From: CBDATG01 sp965200145
GTDB taxonomy: Bacteria > Chloroflexota > Dehalococcoidia > Lucifugimonadales > Lucifugimonadaceae
Reading direction: 5' to 3'
NCBI GenBank assembly: GCA_965200145.1
Contig: CBDATG010000002.1
Coordinates: 1,302,001-1,366,000 of the forward strand
DNA length: 64,000 nt
The notes beneath the pieces were generated by a model. It ran no database searches, had not been told where the DNA came from, and was given only the letters and a program-made list of their open reading frames with translations. Each line of letters starts with the position of its first letter. Positions within the stretch are counted from its first letter, which is position 1. The translations under genes were made by a program, and so were the position numbers. Of the stretch, positions 52,263 through 60,688 are shown piece after piece.

Positions 52263-55200
52263 AGCGCGCCTGTTAGCAACATTAGCAGTAGCGCGATGCC
52301 GCTGGGGGCTGTGGCGCCTGTGTCTGGGAGGTCTTGCTCTGGGGCGGGTGTCGGTGGTATGGCAGGGACGGTGCCTAGCTTGGCTACTGCTACGGTGGCT
52401 GGCAGCTGCGACAGCGTGCCGCATACGGCCAGGTTGCCGGCGTTGGTGCGGACCTTCGTCGTCAGGATGCTTATGCCGCCGTCGGGTTTGCGCTCTACCG
52501 CTACCACGTTGGACAGGTCAGCGCGGAACTCCTGCGGGAACGGCAGGCACACGGTTAGCGGGTCGTCCAGGGTGTAGTCCGTCAGCGGTGCTTGTCCGGA
52601 CTGCTGGATTGCGTTGACGTCGTAGTAGTTGCCTGCTACGGACATGCTGGCACCTGGGATGGGGATTGGCGGTGGCAATGCTGACACGGCCGCGGTTATG
52701 CCTAATAGCGTTCTGTCTGGGACTGCGCCGGCGGATGCTGACACGGTGATGTCGTCGCCGGTGAAGGTGCCACCGTCTACGGGCGTGAAGACGGTGTAAG
52801 CTGTGCCGGCGTTGTCTGTCAGTTCTGTGGGTATCACGCCAGTCGGGTTTACCGGTTCGGGTTGCTGGTCTGCTGTGCCTGGTGCCCTGGTGACGCGTAT
52901 CGTGAATGTTGCGATGCACGGTGCACGGTTCGCTGCCGAGATCGCCGTAGCTTCGGCGTGGTGTGAATCGCAGACACCGTCCGGCTGCGCTTCTGCTGTG
53001 ACGGTGTATGTTCCGGGCGAGCTTGGCGCGGTGTAGATGACTTGGCGACCGTTGCCAGGGTCGGCGAAGCTGCCGCCGCCGGGTCCCACTTCCATCCAAC
53101 GGAACACTACTGTGTTGGACCCGCCGGTCGGGACGGTGTTATCCAGGTCGCCCTGCAATTTGTACAAGTTGACACCTAGTCTGATGTCGTTGCCTGCTCT
53201 GATGGTCACCTCGCGCACTTCGGGGAGTATCGACGCCAACTCCGGCAGTCTCAGGCGTGATGTCGCACTCGCAGACGCAACCGGGCTCTCGCCAGCTTGT
53301 GTCAGCATCTTGAGCTCAAACTGGTACGATACCCCGGATTCCAGATCGGTGATGAAGTGCTGCTGTTGCGCGTCTCTGTCACCCTCGTGCCGCAATGTGA
53401 CCCAATCTGACCATTCCGCCGCCGTGCCCGTGCCGGTCGCGCGCTGCCTGTACTGGTAGCTGTCTGCATCGACTGAGTTGGGGTTCGTCCAGCGCATCAC
53501 CAGCGTGCCAGATGCCACGGTGACCTCGAAGTCGGCGGGTGACTTCAGTGCGAGTGCTTCGACTTGGGCCGTCAGCGCCGTAGTGAAGCCGTCGGTCATG
53601 CCGCGGTAGACGCGCAACTCAACGTCGTACTTGACACCGCCGTCGAGGCCGGTTATCTCGTAGAGCAGTTGGGATGCTGCCGGTCTGACGGTTTGCCATC
53701 TTGACCACTCGCCAGGGTTGGCGGTGCGGGTTCTGAAGATGAAGGGGTCTGTGCTGCCGGGCAGTGTTATGGCGATTCTGCCGGGTAGTGTTGCCGTGTC
53801 GATGGCGTATCCGTCTGGGCGCGTTGCGGTACCGGTCACTTCTGCGCTTCCAGAGGTGGCTTGCGTTTCCTCAACCGTGGATCTGCCGACACCGTCGACA
53901 ACGGCGCGCAGCTCGACGTTGTGCGCGACTCCCGGTGCGAGTTCAAGGGCGATAGCGGCTGTCCGAGTTGCGGGTATTGAGTCCCATGAGTTTCCGGACG
54001 GCCAGTTCTCGGTGGTTGCCTTGGTGCGGATTTCGTAACTGGTGGCATTGGTCACCGCGGACCATCTTACGTTGATCTCGCCTGGGAACACGCTCGTCGC
54101 AGCGGTGAAGGTTGCGGGCGGCGGTACCACCGGTGGCGTTGCGGTTGCAGAAACGGATACCGATGGACCAGCGCCGGTCATCACAGTTCGCAGCTGGATC
54201 GTGTGGCTCGCGCCGCCGACCAGTCCGCTGTATGTATAAGTAGTCACTGTGCCGACTGCGTTCCATCTTGACCAGTCGCCGGTCCCATGTCGGCTGCGAA
54301 CCTCGTAGCGCAGGACAGTGATGCCAGTTGGCGCGTCCCATGACAGGTCGACCTCGCCCGGTCCGGTGCCCGTGGTTGCCGCGAAGTTCCCAGGCGCCGG
54401 CACTGGCGATGTCGTGTGTGATACGTGTTGCTCCAAGCTCATCTCACCGCCGGTCAACACGACTCGCAGCTGCACGTCGTAGCTCGTTGCACCTAGCAAC
54501 CCTGTTAGATCGAGGGACAGGTCGTCGGTGAAGTCGTTGTTGTTGTTGGCATCTGGCACGCGCGCCCATGTCGTGAATGTCGAGTCGCCAGCGCTTGATT
54601 GCTTGTAGCGATAGTCGTATTGGGACACTGCGCCGGATGAAGGCGGGTCCCATGTGACTCTGAGCTCACCTGGGATGGAGCCGACGTTCGCTGATAGGTT
54701 GCGCGGCGGCGGTTGTGTCTGAGCGCGTGCGCTTACGGTGGCAGCAGCACTCTCCGGGCTGCCGGTAAGGAGAGCGCGCAGCTCGAGCGAGTAAGTCTCG
54801 CCACCAGTCAGACCGGTCGCGGTGTGAGTCGTGCCGGTTCCGGCGGACTGCCATGTGTCTGTGCATCCCGTGCCAGCGGGGTTGCATCGGAACTGGTAAC
54901 CGGTTGCGCCGGGCACTGCGGTCCAAGAGAGGTTGATCGAGCCTGTGGTTGCACCAGGGCTGGCGGTGAAACCTGTCGGGGTTGGGACACCGGAGGCCGT
55001 GGCCATGGCGACAGCCGATGCCGCCGAAGCACCGACTGCGTCGGACCAGTGCAGGCGGATCTGGATGTCGTACTGGGAACTGGATGCAAAGCCGGTAACG
55101 GTGTGAGAGTCTGTCCGGTAATCACTTCCCGTGACGTCTGACCAAGCTCCGTACGTCTGGGCAGTAGAGAGTTTGGACCGATACTGGTATTTCGACTCTG

Positions 55201-57826
55201 CGGTACCAAATGCGGATGCCGTCCATGAGAGCTCTATCGCTCCAGCTGCGGTCGTAGACGGTGTCGCGGACAGTCCCTGTGGTGTGTCTGGTGAAGTTAG
55301 CGTGGTCGCCGTCGCCGTTTGCGGCGTGCTGGGCGGGGCGGTTCTGGACAGCGCCCTCAGCTGCACCTGATACGACGTTCCTGTCGTTAGTACTCCGCGA
55401 GATATCGAAAAGGATCCTGAGCCGCTTGCGCCGGCGAGGACGACAGTCTCCCATTCTTCTGTCCATGGGTCAGACGGGTTAGCCGGCGTAGCGCGTTGCC
55501 GCGACTGCAAGGCGATGAAGTCCGCGCCAAAGACGTAGCCGGCGGACACCGTGATCAAAGTGGGATAGCTGGTCGTTGTTAGTCCAGTAGGTGCCGGCGT
55601 GGTTGCACCTGTTACGTAAGGCGGCGACCATTTTGGCGACACATAGCAGTCGGGCGCGATTCCGCCCCAGTACGTGTGGCCCGCCGGGCCGGCCGTTCCT
55701 GTGGTCGGGCAGGTATCGGCGGAGCCTAGGTAAGCTGGTGGGGTGGCACGGTTATCGAAGTGATCAGTCGAATCTAGGTCAAGCGTGGTGGGAGTTGTGC
55801 CTCCAGCAGCTTCGGCGATGGCGGCTTTGATGGCAGTTCGCAATGTGTCGCCGGCGGTTGCTCCGGTGTATGTGACGACGTTCTCGCGCACGCCGGTGAA
55901 GATCTTGGTTGAGTAGTAGTGCTCAGTGATCGTGTTGCCAGCGAGGTGAAGCCCGAGCTTGTCGCGGAACGCGGCGCCAGTTGCGGGTCGGCGACCCAAG
56001 TTGGCTAGGTCCTCGAACCAGCGCGTGTTCACTCGCGTCAGGGAGTTGTCAGACAGGTCCAATCCGTTGAGGTACGTGAGCGGGTCGAAGACTCTGTCGG
56101 CGATGCCGGTGTAAGTGAGCGAATTGCCGTTCAGGAAGATCATGTTGCCCGTCGTGGCGGTGACTGTGCCCATGCCGGCGAAGAGGTCTGCTGGAATAGT
56201 GGTCAGCGAGTTGTCGCTGAGGTCCAACCATCGCAACGGGACGCCTTGGAACAACCGCGGCGGGAGTGTTGTGAAGGAGTTGCCAGACAGGTTGAAGTGC
56301 GTTGCGTTGGTGAGGTATGCGAAGTCGTTCATGTCCAACGCCGTCAGCTTCGCGGATGCGGGTGACGTCCTGTCGGGGTTCAGGTTCAGGGGGTTCGTCT
56401 CGCTCGTCACGACGAGGTTGGTGAGGTTGGTGACGGAGACGTTGCGTGTATCAGACGAGGCGGTGCAGTCTGTCAGGTTCATGACGGCGGCCGGAGTCGT
56501 AGTGATGCCCGGTGCGCGGTCGTTGTCCTTCAGCAGGCGTATGATCTCGTTGGCAACCGCCAGCGTTCGCGTGCATAGGTTCACCGTCTGCGACCCGGAT
56601 TGCGACCGGGCCATCGCCTCGGTGTGATCGTGTCCCCATCCCTTCAGCACCGGGAAGGTCGTCGAGTCTCCGAAGTACCAGAAGTCGGTGCGTGTTGCGC
56701 CAGAAGCCAGCGCAACGCCAGCGGCGTCGTAGTCATCCCAGTTTGCGAACGGGTTGTTCGTCGCCGGCGTGTCGTAGTCCGTCACGGCGACCATGTTGGC
56801 CTTGGACGCGGTGTATGAGCTGTTATCGGAGGAGCTCGAGTTTTCCCAAGCCTTGCTTACACCGCTGTCTGTCGTGTTATCACCGACGCAGTTGGTGATC
56901 GTTCCGCCGAATTTCTGTCCGGCGATGAGCCCATGTTTTGGAAACAATCCTCCGTGGTCAATGGTCCCGGAGAAGTAGCTGTTGATGCACTGTCCGACGT
57001 TTGTGCCAGTGTTCGCGTTCCAGGTACCGATTAGTCCGCCCAAGCCCTGCGCTCGCCTGCCGATACTCCCTCCAAGCACGTACGAATGAGCAATCTTGCC
57101 CGCGTAGCCAGTGCCAGTGTTGAGCGACCCGGCGAGCCCGCCAATATGACCGCCTTGCCTGGTACTCCCGTTTTTCGTGTAGCTGCCGGTGATAGTACCC
57201 TTCAACTCGCCCGTTATACCGCCGGCGTTGGTCCTGCCAACACCGAAGCGCGGATTGATAACTCCGAGACCCTCAACGGTCGCACCTTCGCCTACGACTC
57301 CGATGACTCCGTACAACACTGCGTTGTCTTGGGTGCCACGCGACGCGTTCATGACACGGAACCCGTTGCCCACGATCTTCGCCGTCATGTTCACAGCACC
57401 CCAGACGCCGTCCTTCCCGAACGGCACGTACGTCTGCCCGGAGAAGTCGACGTCGGCAATCAGTTCGTAACCGATGCACTTGCGCTCGTTGGCGGTGTTG
57501 GCATCGTTGTCGTGGTCACGCAACGGGCAACCAGCGTTGGGCATCGCATTCGGGAACGACTCGGCCCAGGTCTTAGACGTCGTGTATCCGCCGCTGTTCA
57601 GCGTCGTAGGGCTGCCGTCGCCGTCCATGTCGTGGTGGATGGCCTGGAACTGGTCGCGCGTCCGCACCTCGATGAGGTTGTCGTCATCAAGGTCGTAGTC
57701 AATCAGCGGCGTGGTCTGCGCCGCCGAGTAGTCCGCGCTACCAGCAACGAGTCCAATTGCGAGCAGCAGTACCGCTGCGCCAACTAGAACTAATTTACGA
57801 AAACGGGGGGGGGTCCGAGTATTCAT
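52220..57826 (-). CDS. large LPXTG-anchored surface protein with GLUG, LRR and fibronectin type III repeats
   Basis: The 1868-residue protein has a signal peptide (residues 1-37, LVLVGAAVLLLAIGLVAGSA core) and a GLUG-type repeat region (about 120-410, GGITGELKGTITGSY). Leucine-rich repeats follow (about 480-650, FNLSGNSFTTLPPRLF). About nine fibronectin type III domains run from roughly 760 to 1560, then Ig-like segments. LPDTG at 1833-1837 is followed by a hydrophobic helix and RIRR tail, a cell-wall sorting signal. It is probably an adhesin. Codons 5-8 hold a nine-C run. The last ten codons and stop lie in a palindromic repeat. No sortase gene is in the window. Confidence 0.85.
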   Translation of the reverse strand: MNTRTPPRFRKLVLVGAAVLLLAIGLVAGSADYSAAQTTPLIDYDLDDDNLIEVRTRDQFQAIHHDMDGDGSPTTLNSGGYTTSKTWAESFPNAMPNAGCPLRDHDNDANTANERKCIGYELIADVDFSGQTYVPFGKDGVWGAVNMTAKIVGNGFRVMNASRGTQDNAVLYGVIGVVGEGATVEGLGVINPRFGVGRTNAGGITGELKGTITGSYTKNGSTRQGGHIGGLAGSLNTGTGYAGKIAHSYVLGGSIGRRAQGLGGLIGTWNANTGTNVGQCINSYFSGTIDHGGLFPKHGLIAGQKFGGTITNCVGDNTTDSGVSKAWENSSSSDNSSYTASKANMVAVTDYDTPATNNPFANWDDYDAAGVALASGATRTDFWYFGDSTTFPVLKGWGHDHTEAMARSQSGSQTVNLCTRTLAVANEIIRLLKDNDRAPGITTTPAAVMNLTDCTASSDTRNVSVTNLTNLVVTSETNPLNLNPDRTSPASAKLTALDMNDFAYLTNATHFNLSGNSFTTLPPRLFQGVPLRWLDLSDNSLTTIPADLFAGMGTVTATTGNMIFLNGNSLTYTGIADRVFDPLTYLNGLDLSDNSLTRVNTRWFEDLANLGRRPATGAAFRDKLGLHLAGNTITEHYYSTKIFTGVRENVVTYTGATAGDTLRTAIKAAIAEAAGGTTPTTLDLDSTDHFDNRATPPAYLGSADTCPTTGTAGPAGHTYWGGIAPDCYVSPKWSPPYVTGATTPAPTGLTTTSYPTLITVSAGYVFGADFIALQSRQRATPANPSDPWTEEWETVVLAGASGSGSFSISRGVLTTGTSYQVQLRALSRTAPPSTPQTATATTLTSPDTPQGLSATPSTTAAGAIELSWTASAFGTAESKYQYRSKLSTAQTYGAWSDVTGSDYRTDSHTVTGFASSSQYDIQIRLHWSDAVGASAASAVAMATASGVPTPTGFTASPGATTGSINLSWTAVPGATGYQFRCNPAGTGCTDTWQSAGTGTTHTATGLTGGETYSLELRALLTGSPESAAATVSARAQTQPPPRNLSANVGSIPGELRVTWDPPSSGAVSQYDYRYKQSSAGDSTFTTWARVPDANNNNDFTDDLSLDLTGLLGATSYDVQLRVVLTGGEMSLEQHVSHTTSPVPAPGNFAATTGTGPGEVDLSWDAPTGITVLRYEVRSRHGTGDWSRWNAVGTVTTYTYSGLVGGASHTIQLRTVMTGAGPSVSVSATATPPVVPPPATFTAATSVFPGEINVRWSAVTNATSYEIRTKATTENWPSGNSWDSIPATRTAAIALELAPGVAHNVELRAVVDGVGRSTVEETQATSGSAEVTGTATRPDGYAIDTATLPGRIAITLPGSTDPFIFRTRTANPGEWSRWQTVRPAASQLLYEITGLDGGVKYDVELRVYRGMTDGFTTALTAQVEALALKSPADFEVTVASGTLVMRWTNPNSVDADSYQYRQRATGTGTAAEWSDWVTLRHEGDRDAQQQHFITDLESGVSYQFELKMLTQAGESPVASASATSRLRLPELASILPEVREVTIRAGNDIRLGVNLYKLQGDLDNTVPTGGSNTVVFRWMEVGPGGGSFADPGNGRQVIYTAPSSPGTYTVTAEAQPDGVCDSHHAEATAISAANRAPCIATFTIRVTRAPGTADQQPEPVNPTGVIPTELTDNAGTAYTVFTPVDGGTFTGDDITVSASAGAVPDRTLLGITAAVSALPPPIPIPGASMSVAGNYYDVNAIQQSGQAPLTDYTLDDPLTVCLPFPQEFRADLSNVVAVERKPDGGISILTTKVRTNAGNLAVCGTLSQLPATVAVAKLGTVPAIPPTPAPEQDLPDTGATAPSGIALLLMLLTGALLITGIGRIRRIIL
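57805..57813 (-). repeat. nine-base C homopolymer in the surface-protein gene
   Basis: Codons 5-8 of the surface protein (Thr-Pro-Pro-Arg) contain nine C in a row. Slippage would shift the frame right after the start and switch the gene off. Confidence 0.8.
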
Positions 57827-57831
57827 GGGAA

Positions 57832-57954
57832 TTCACAGGTATATGCATGATTTGGCAGGATATCGGTGTACGTTGTGTGTGCTCGCGCGTCACCGCTCGA
57901 CGCGCGAAGAATTATAACATATCACCCCCAATTATCCTGTACATCCCTGTTAAC
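57832..57954. repeat. palindromic AGGAT-box repeat, copy 5
   Basis: It lies between divergent genes. The left arm has ATGCATGATTTGGCAGGAT. The inner stem TCGCGCGT/ACGCGCGA (57883-57890, 57900-57907) has a nine-base loop like that of copy 3. The right arm has ATCCT, ATCCCT and GTTAAC. It overlaps both promoter regions, so it is not only a terminator. Confidence 0.7.
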
Positions 57955-57964
57955 ATTCCTTGCC

Positions 57965-59104
57965 ATGAGCTCTGCGACACAACCTGCATCTGTTCGGCTG
58001 GATGCGCTATACGAGCGACTGGATGAGATATCCAAGGTGTTCGTCGGTTATCCCGTGAACTTGGACTTCGACTACTCGCATCTCTATCGGTTCTTGGAGT
58101 TCAGCATCAACAATGTGGGCGACCCTTACCACAGCAGCTACTTCAGGCTGAACACGCACGACTTCGAGCGGGAGGTGGTCGCACAATTCGCCGACCTGAT
58201 GCGTATCGAGCAGGATGACGCTTGGGGCTATGTCACGAACGGTGGCACTGAGGGCAACATGCACGGCGTCTTCCTAGCGCAGGAGCACTGGCCAGACGGT
58301 GTGCTGTATTTCTCGCAAGATACGCACTACAGCGCGCTGAAGATAGCACGCGTGCTACGTGCGCGCAACATCATGGTGAAGAGCAGGCCGGACGGCGAGA
58401 TTGATTACGACGACCTGCGTGAGACGTTGCGGGTGTACCGCGATGTGCCGGTCATCTTCTTCGCAAACATCGGCACTACGATGAAAGGGGCGGTGGACGA
58501 CATCACCAAGGTGCAGCAGATACTGGAGGACCTGGCGATACGCCGCTCACACATACATGCAGATGCGGCGTTGTCGGGGATGATACTGCCTTTCGTAGAC
58601 GATCCGCAGCCGTTCGGGTTTGATGCCGGCGTGGACAGCATTGCGATTAGCGGTCACAAGATGATCGGCTCTCCGACACCGTGCGGCGTGGCGCTGACGC
58701 GGCATGAGACTGCAACCCGCGTGGCGAGCTCGGTGGAGTATGTGGGCGTGATGGACACTACCCTGCCGGGTTCCAGGTGCGCCGTGACCCCGCTCTTCCT
58801 GTGGTCAGCATTCCAACAACATGGATTAGACGGCTTCAGGGATATAGTGGCGCGGTGCTTGGACACGGCGGAGTATGCGATAGACCGCTTCAACGAGTTC
58901 GGTATTCCTGCCTGGCGGCACAAGAACTCGGTCACGGTCGTGTTTCCAAAGCCGTCAGAGCCGGTGTTGCACAAGTGGATGATGGCGCCGCAGGGTGACA
59001 TTGCACACATCATCACAATGCCGCACGTCACGCGCGACCACATCGACGAGGTAGTGAGTGACTGCGTGTCGGACGATCAGGTCAGGGCTTTGGCCGCCGA
59101 CTAA
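57965..59104 (+). CDS. PLP-dependent histidine-decarboxylase-like enzyme
   Basis: The 379-residue group II decarboxylase resembles histidine decarboxylase. It has VGYPVNLDFDYSHLYRFLEF, YVTNGGTEGNMHGVFLAQEH, FSQDTHYSALKIARVL, FANIGTTMKGAVDDI, HIHADAALSGMILPFVDD and SISGHKM-type ISGHKMIGSPTPCG with the PLP lysine. ATG at 57965 is chosen; the upstream in-frame sequence lies in a repeat. Histidine is a likely substrate by family resemblance, but serine or other amino acids are possible. The ACT protein gene follows 61 bases later and may regulate it. Confidence 0.85.
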   Translation: MSSATQPASVRLDALYERLDEISKVFVGYPVNLDFDYSHLYRFLEFSINNVGDPYHSSYFRLNTHDFEREVVAQFADLMRIEQDDAWGYVTNGGTEGNMHGVFLAQEHWPDGVLYFSQDTHYSALKIARVLRARNIMVKSRPDGEIDYDDLRETLRVYRDVPVIFFANIGTTMKGAVDDITKVQQILEDLAIRRSHIHADAALSGMILPFVDDPQPFGFDAGVDSIAISGHKMIGSPTPCGVALTRHETATRVASSVEYVGVMDTTLPGSRCAVTPLFLWSAFQQHGLDGFRDIVARCLDTAEYAIDRFNEFGIPAWRHKNSVTVVFPKPSEPVLHKWMMAPQGDIAHIITMPHVTRDHIDEVVSDCVSDDQVRALAAD

Positions 59105-59151
59105 TCAGTATCAGCATCATCAGAAGCATCGTCAACATCACCAGTATCAAG
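59104..59151. repeat. short CATCA/TATCA-rich tract
   Basis: The spacer between the decarboxylase and ACT genes is built of degenerate ATCA-containing units, such as ATCAGTATCAGCATCATCAG. It is low-complexity DNA with no clear role. Confidence 0.4.
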
Positions 59152-59165
59152 GGAGTGAGTGTTCA

Positions 59166-59561
59166 ATGATCAAAGAGATCGTAGTCTCAGTAGATGACGA
59201 GATCGGCGTGGTGGCCGACATAACGCAGACGCTAGCCGATGCGGGAGTGAACATAGAGACGATCTCGGTAGACGGCCTGGGAGACCGCGGCGTGATCATC
59301 CTAACCACAGACAGCTACGATGTGGCAATGGACGCGCTACGGCAAGCAAAGTTCGAGCTGGTGACACACGATGCGATGGTGTTGCGCTTGGAGGACAAGC
59401 CAGGTGCGCTAGGGAAGGTGGCGGCAAAGCTGCGTGACGCGCAGGTAAGCATCCAGAGCCTACATGTGCTGAAGTCAGACGGCGATTACGTCAGAGTAGC
59501 GGTAACGGTAGACGACCGCGAAAAGGCCGAGGCAATGCTGGACGCGGGCGAGCTGGGGTGA
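59166..59561 (+). CDS. tandem ACT-domain regulatory protein
   Basis: The 131-residue protein consists of two ACT domains. The first (residues 2-62) has VVSVDDEIGVVADITQTLAD and AGVNIETISV. The second (68-131) has LRLEDKPGALGKVAAKLRDA and VSIQSLHVLKS. Such proteins bind amino acids and regulate metabolic enzymes. GGGAG precedes ATG 59166. Its 3' end, encoding DAGELG and the stop, recurs twice downstream, flanking an Nmad2-like gene. The linkage with the decarboxylase suggests amino-acid feedback. Confidence 0.82.
   Translation: MIKEIVVSVDDEIGVVADITQTLADAGVNIETISVDGLGDRGVIILTTDSYDVAMDALRQAKFELVTHDAMVLRLEDKPGALGKVAAKLRDAQVSIQSLHVLKSDGDYVRVAVTVDDREKAEAMLDAGELG
59541..59561. repeat. ACT-gene 3'-end direct repeat, copy 1
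   Basis: This is the native end of the ACT gene, encoding DAGELG and stop. It matches copies 2 and 3 at all but two or three positions. Confidence 0.75.
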
Positions 59562-59564
59562 ACT

Positions 59565-59640
59565 AACAAGGATATGCAGGATAGGCCAGGATGACTGTGT
59601 TGTCTGCCTTCTATCCTGCTACATCCTGCCTATCCCTGTT
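59565..59640. repeat. palindromic AGGAT-box repeat, copy 6
   Basis: Three AGGAT boxes (AAGGATATGCAGGATAGGCC start) face three ATCCT boxes. It begins three bases after the ACT stop. It is closely similar to copy 7 along its whole length, so the two are recent duplicates. Confidence 0.8.
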
Positions 59641-59656
59641 CGTCCCCGAAAAAGCA

Positions 59657-59677
59657 GACGCTGGCGAGCTCGGGTGA
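59657..59677. repeat. ACT-gene 3'-end direct repeat, copy 2
   Basis: It differs from copy 3 by one base over 21. The stop codon of the Nmad2-like gene begins two bases beyond it on the other strand. Confidence 0.75.
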
Positions 59678-59678
59678 G

Positions 59679-60323
59679 TCAGCAACGGGGCTTCGGTGAA
59701 CATCCGCAAGCGCGCTGACGAGGGCGGTACGGCTCCTTAGGGTCGCCGAGCTTACCTTTAGGCAGACGCTGAAACCAATCGATAAACGCATCCAAGGTTG
59801 CATCGTCGAAGCAGCTTCGATGACCTGGTTTCGTCGCCCTGATGTCCTCGCCTCCAAATATCGGCAATTCGGGTCCATCGCCACCGAAATAAAGAAAGTC
59901 TTTGCTGATCAGAACACGATTGATCTTCGTATCGTGTTCAGTGTGATCGATGCTCTGAGAGCCATCGGGATTGCTGTGAGCCGATGGGGCTTGTTTCCAA
60001 GGCGAATTGCTATCTCGCCGACTGTAGATGTTATCGCCGGCCAAAGCGATGTCGTCGCCGTTCCGCGAAGGCTTCTTGCACTTGAACTTATCCGCCGCCG
60101 AATATTCGTCGAACGTCACAGTGCAAGTAACGCGCATCGCATAAACGACGTGGCCGTCGCCGCCTCGGCTCTTATCGATGGAATAGGTGCCGATAACGTA
60201 GTCGCCCACCTGCGCTACACGCCGAATCTGGGGTTTGCAACACGCCAACGTCGTGAACCCGTGGTACGGGTTAGGCGCGAACCCTGAGTCGGACCTCATG
60301 GCATATGAGAAGAGTCTTGGCAT
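59679..60323 (-). CDS. Nmad2-like nucleotide-modification-associated protein
   Basis: The 214-residue protein starts MPRLFSYAMRSDSGFAPNPY. It has HGFTTLACCKPQIRRVAQVG, DYVIGTYSIDKSRGGDGHVV, YAMRVTCTVTFDEY, GDNIY and LISKDFLYFGGDGPEL. This pattern matches the Nmad2 family described with nucleotide-modification and phage/defence gene sets; the match is from memory and not certain. The DNA-base or nucleotide target is unknown. The gene is convergent with the ACT gene and is flanked on both sides by copies of the ACT gene's 3' end. The start lacks a strong ribosome binding site. Confidence 0.65.
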   Translation of the reverse strand: MPRLFSYAMRSDSGFAPNPYHGFTTLACCKPQIRRVAQVGDYVIGTYSIDKSRGGDGHVVYAMRVTCTVTFDEYSAADKFKCKKPSRNGDDIALAGDNIYSRRDSNSPWKQAPSAHSNPDGSQSIDHTEHDTKINRVLISKDFLYFGGDGPELPIFGGEDIRATKPGHRSCFDDATLDAFIDWFQRLPKGKLGDPKEPYRPRQRACGCSPKPRC

Positions 60324-60416
60324 GTTAGAACGGCCTAGAAATAGTCTCTCGTATCGAAGCAGCTGTCGAACATTCCCTTATCAACTGGGGTCCATGTGCT
60401 CCCATTCGTAATGCTA

Positions 60417-60437
60417 GACGCAGGCGAGCTCGGGTGA
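60417..60437. repeat. ACT-gene 3'-end direct repeat, copy 3
   Basis: It lies 94 bases beyond the Nmad2-like start. Together with the ATGCTA before it, it still reads MLDAGELG-stop. Confidence 0.75.
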
Positions 60438-60479
60438 GTTACGGCCGGTCCCTCAGGTTGCAGAGTTCGTAGTGCAATT

Positions 60480-60554
60480 GACAAGGATATGCAGGATAGG
60501 CCAGGATAACTGTGTTGTCCGCATTTCATCTTGCGACATCCTGCCTATCCCTGT
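60480..60554. repeat. palindromic AGGAT-box repeat, copy 7
   Basis: This is a near twin of copy 6. It ends 16 bases from the CCA end of tRNA-Ala, so it sits just downstream of the tRNA gene. Confidence 0.8.
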
Positions 60555-60570
60555 GAGTTCCCGCAATGCA

Positions 60571-60646
<76 letters not shown>

Positions 60647-60688
60647 ATCGCTGTTCTCTAGTCTAATACCCGCCGCCGCGTAGCGCGT

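Noticed and set aside
59565..60554. Insertion sequence around the Nmad2-like gene
   Set aside because: The gene is not a transposase, and the flanking repeats are gene-end copies and the dispersed palindromic family, not terminal inverted repeats with target duplications.
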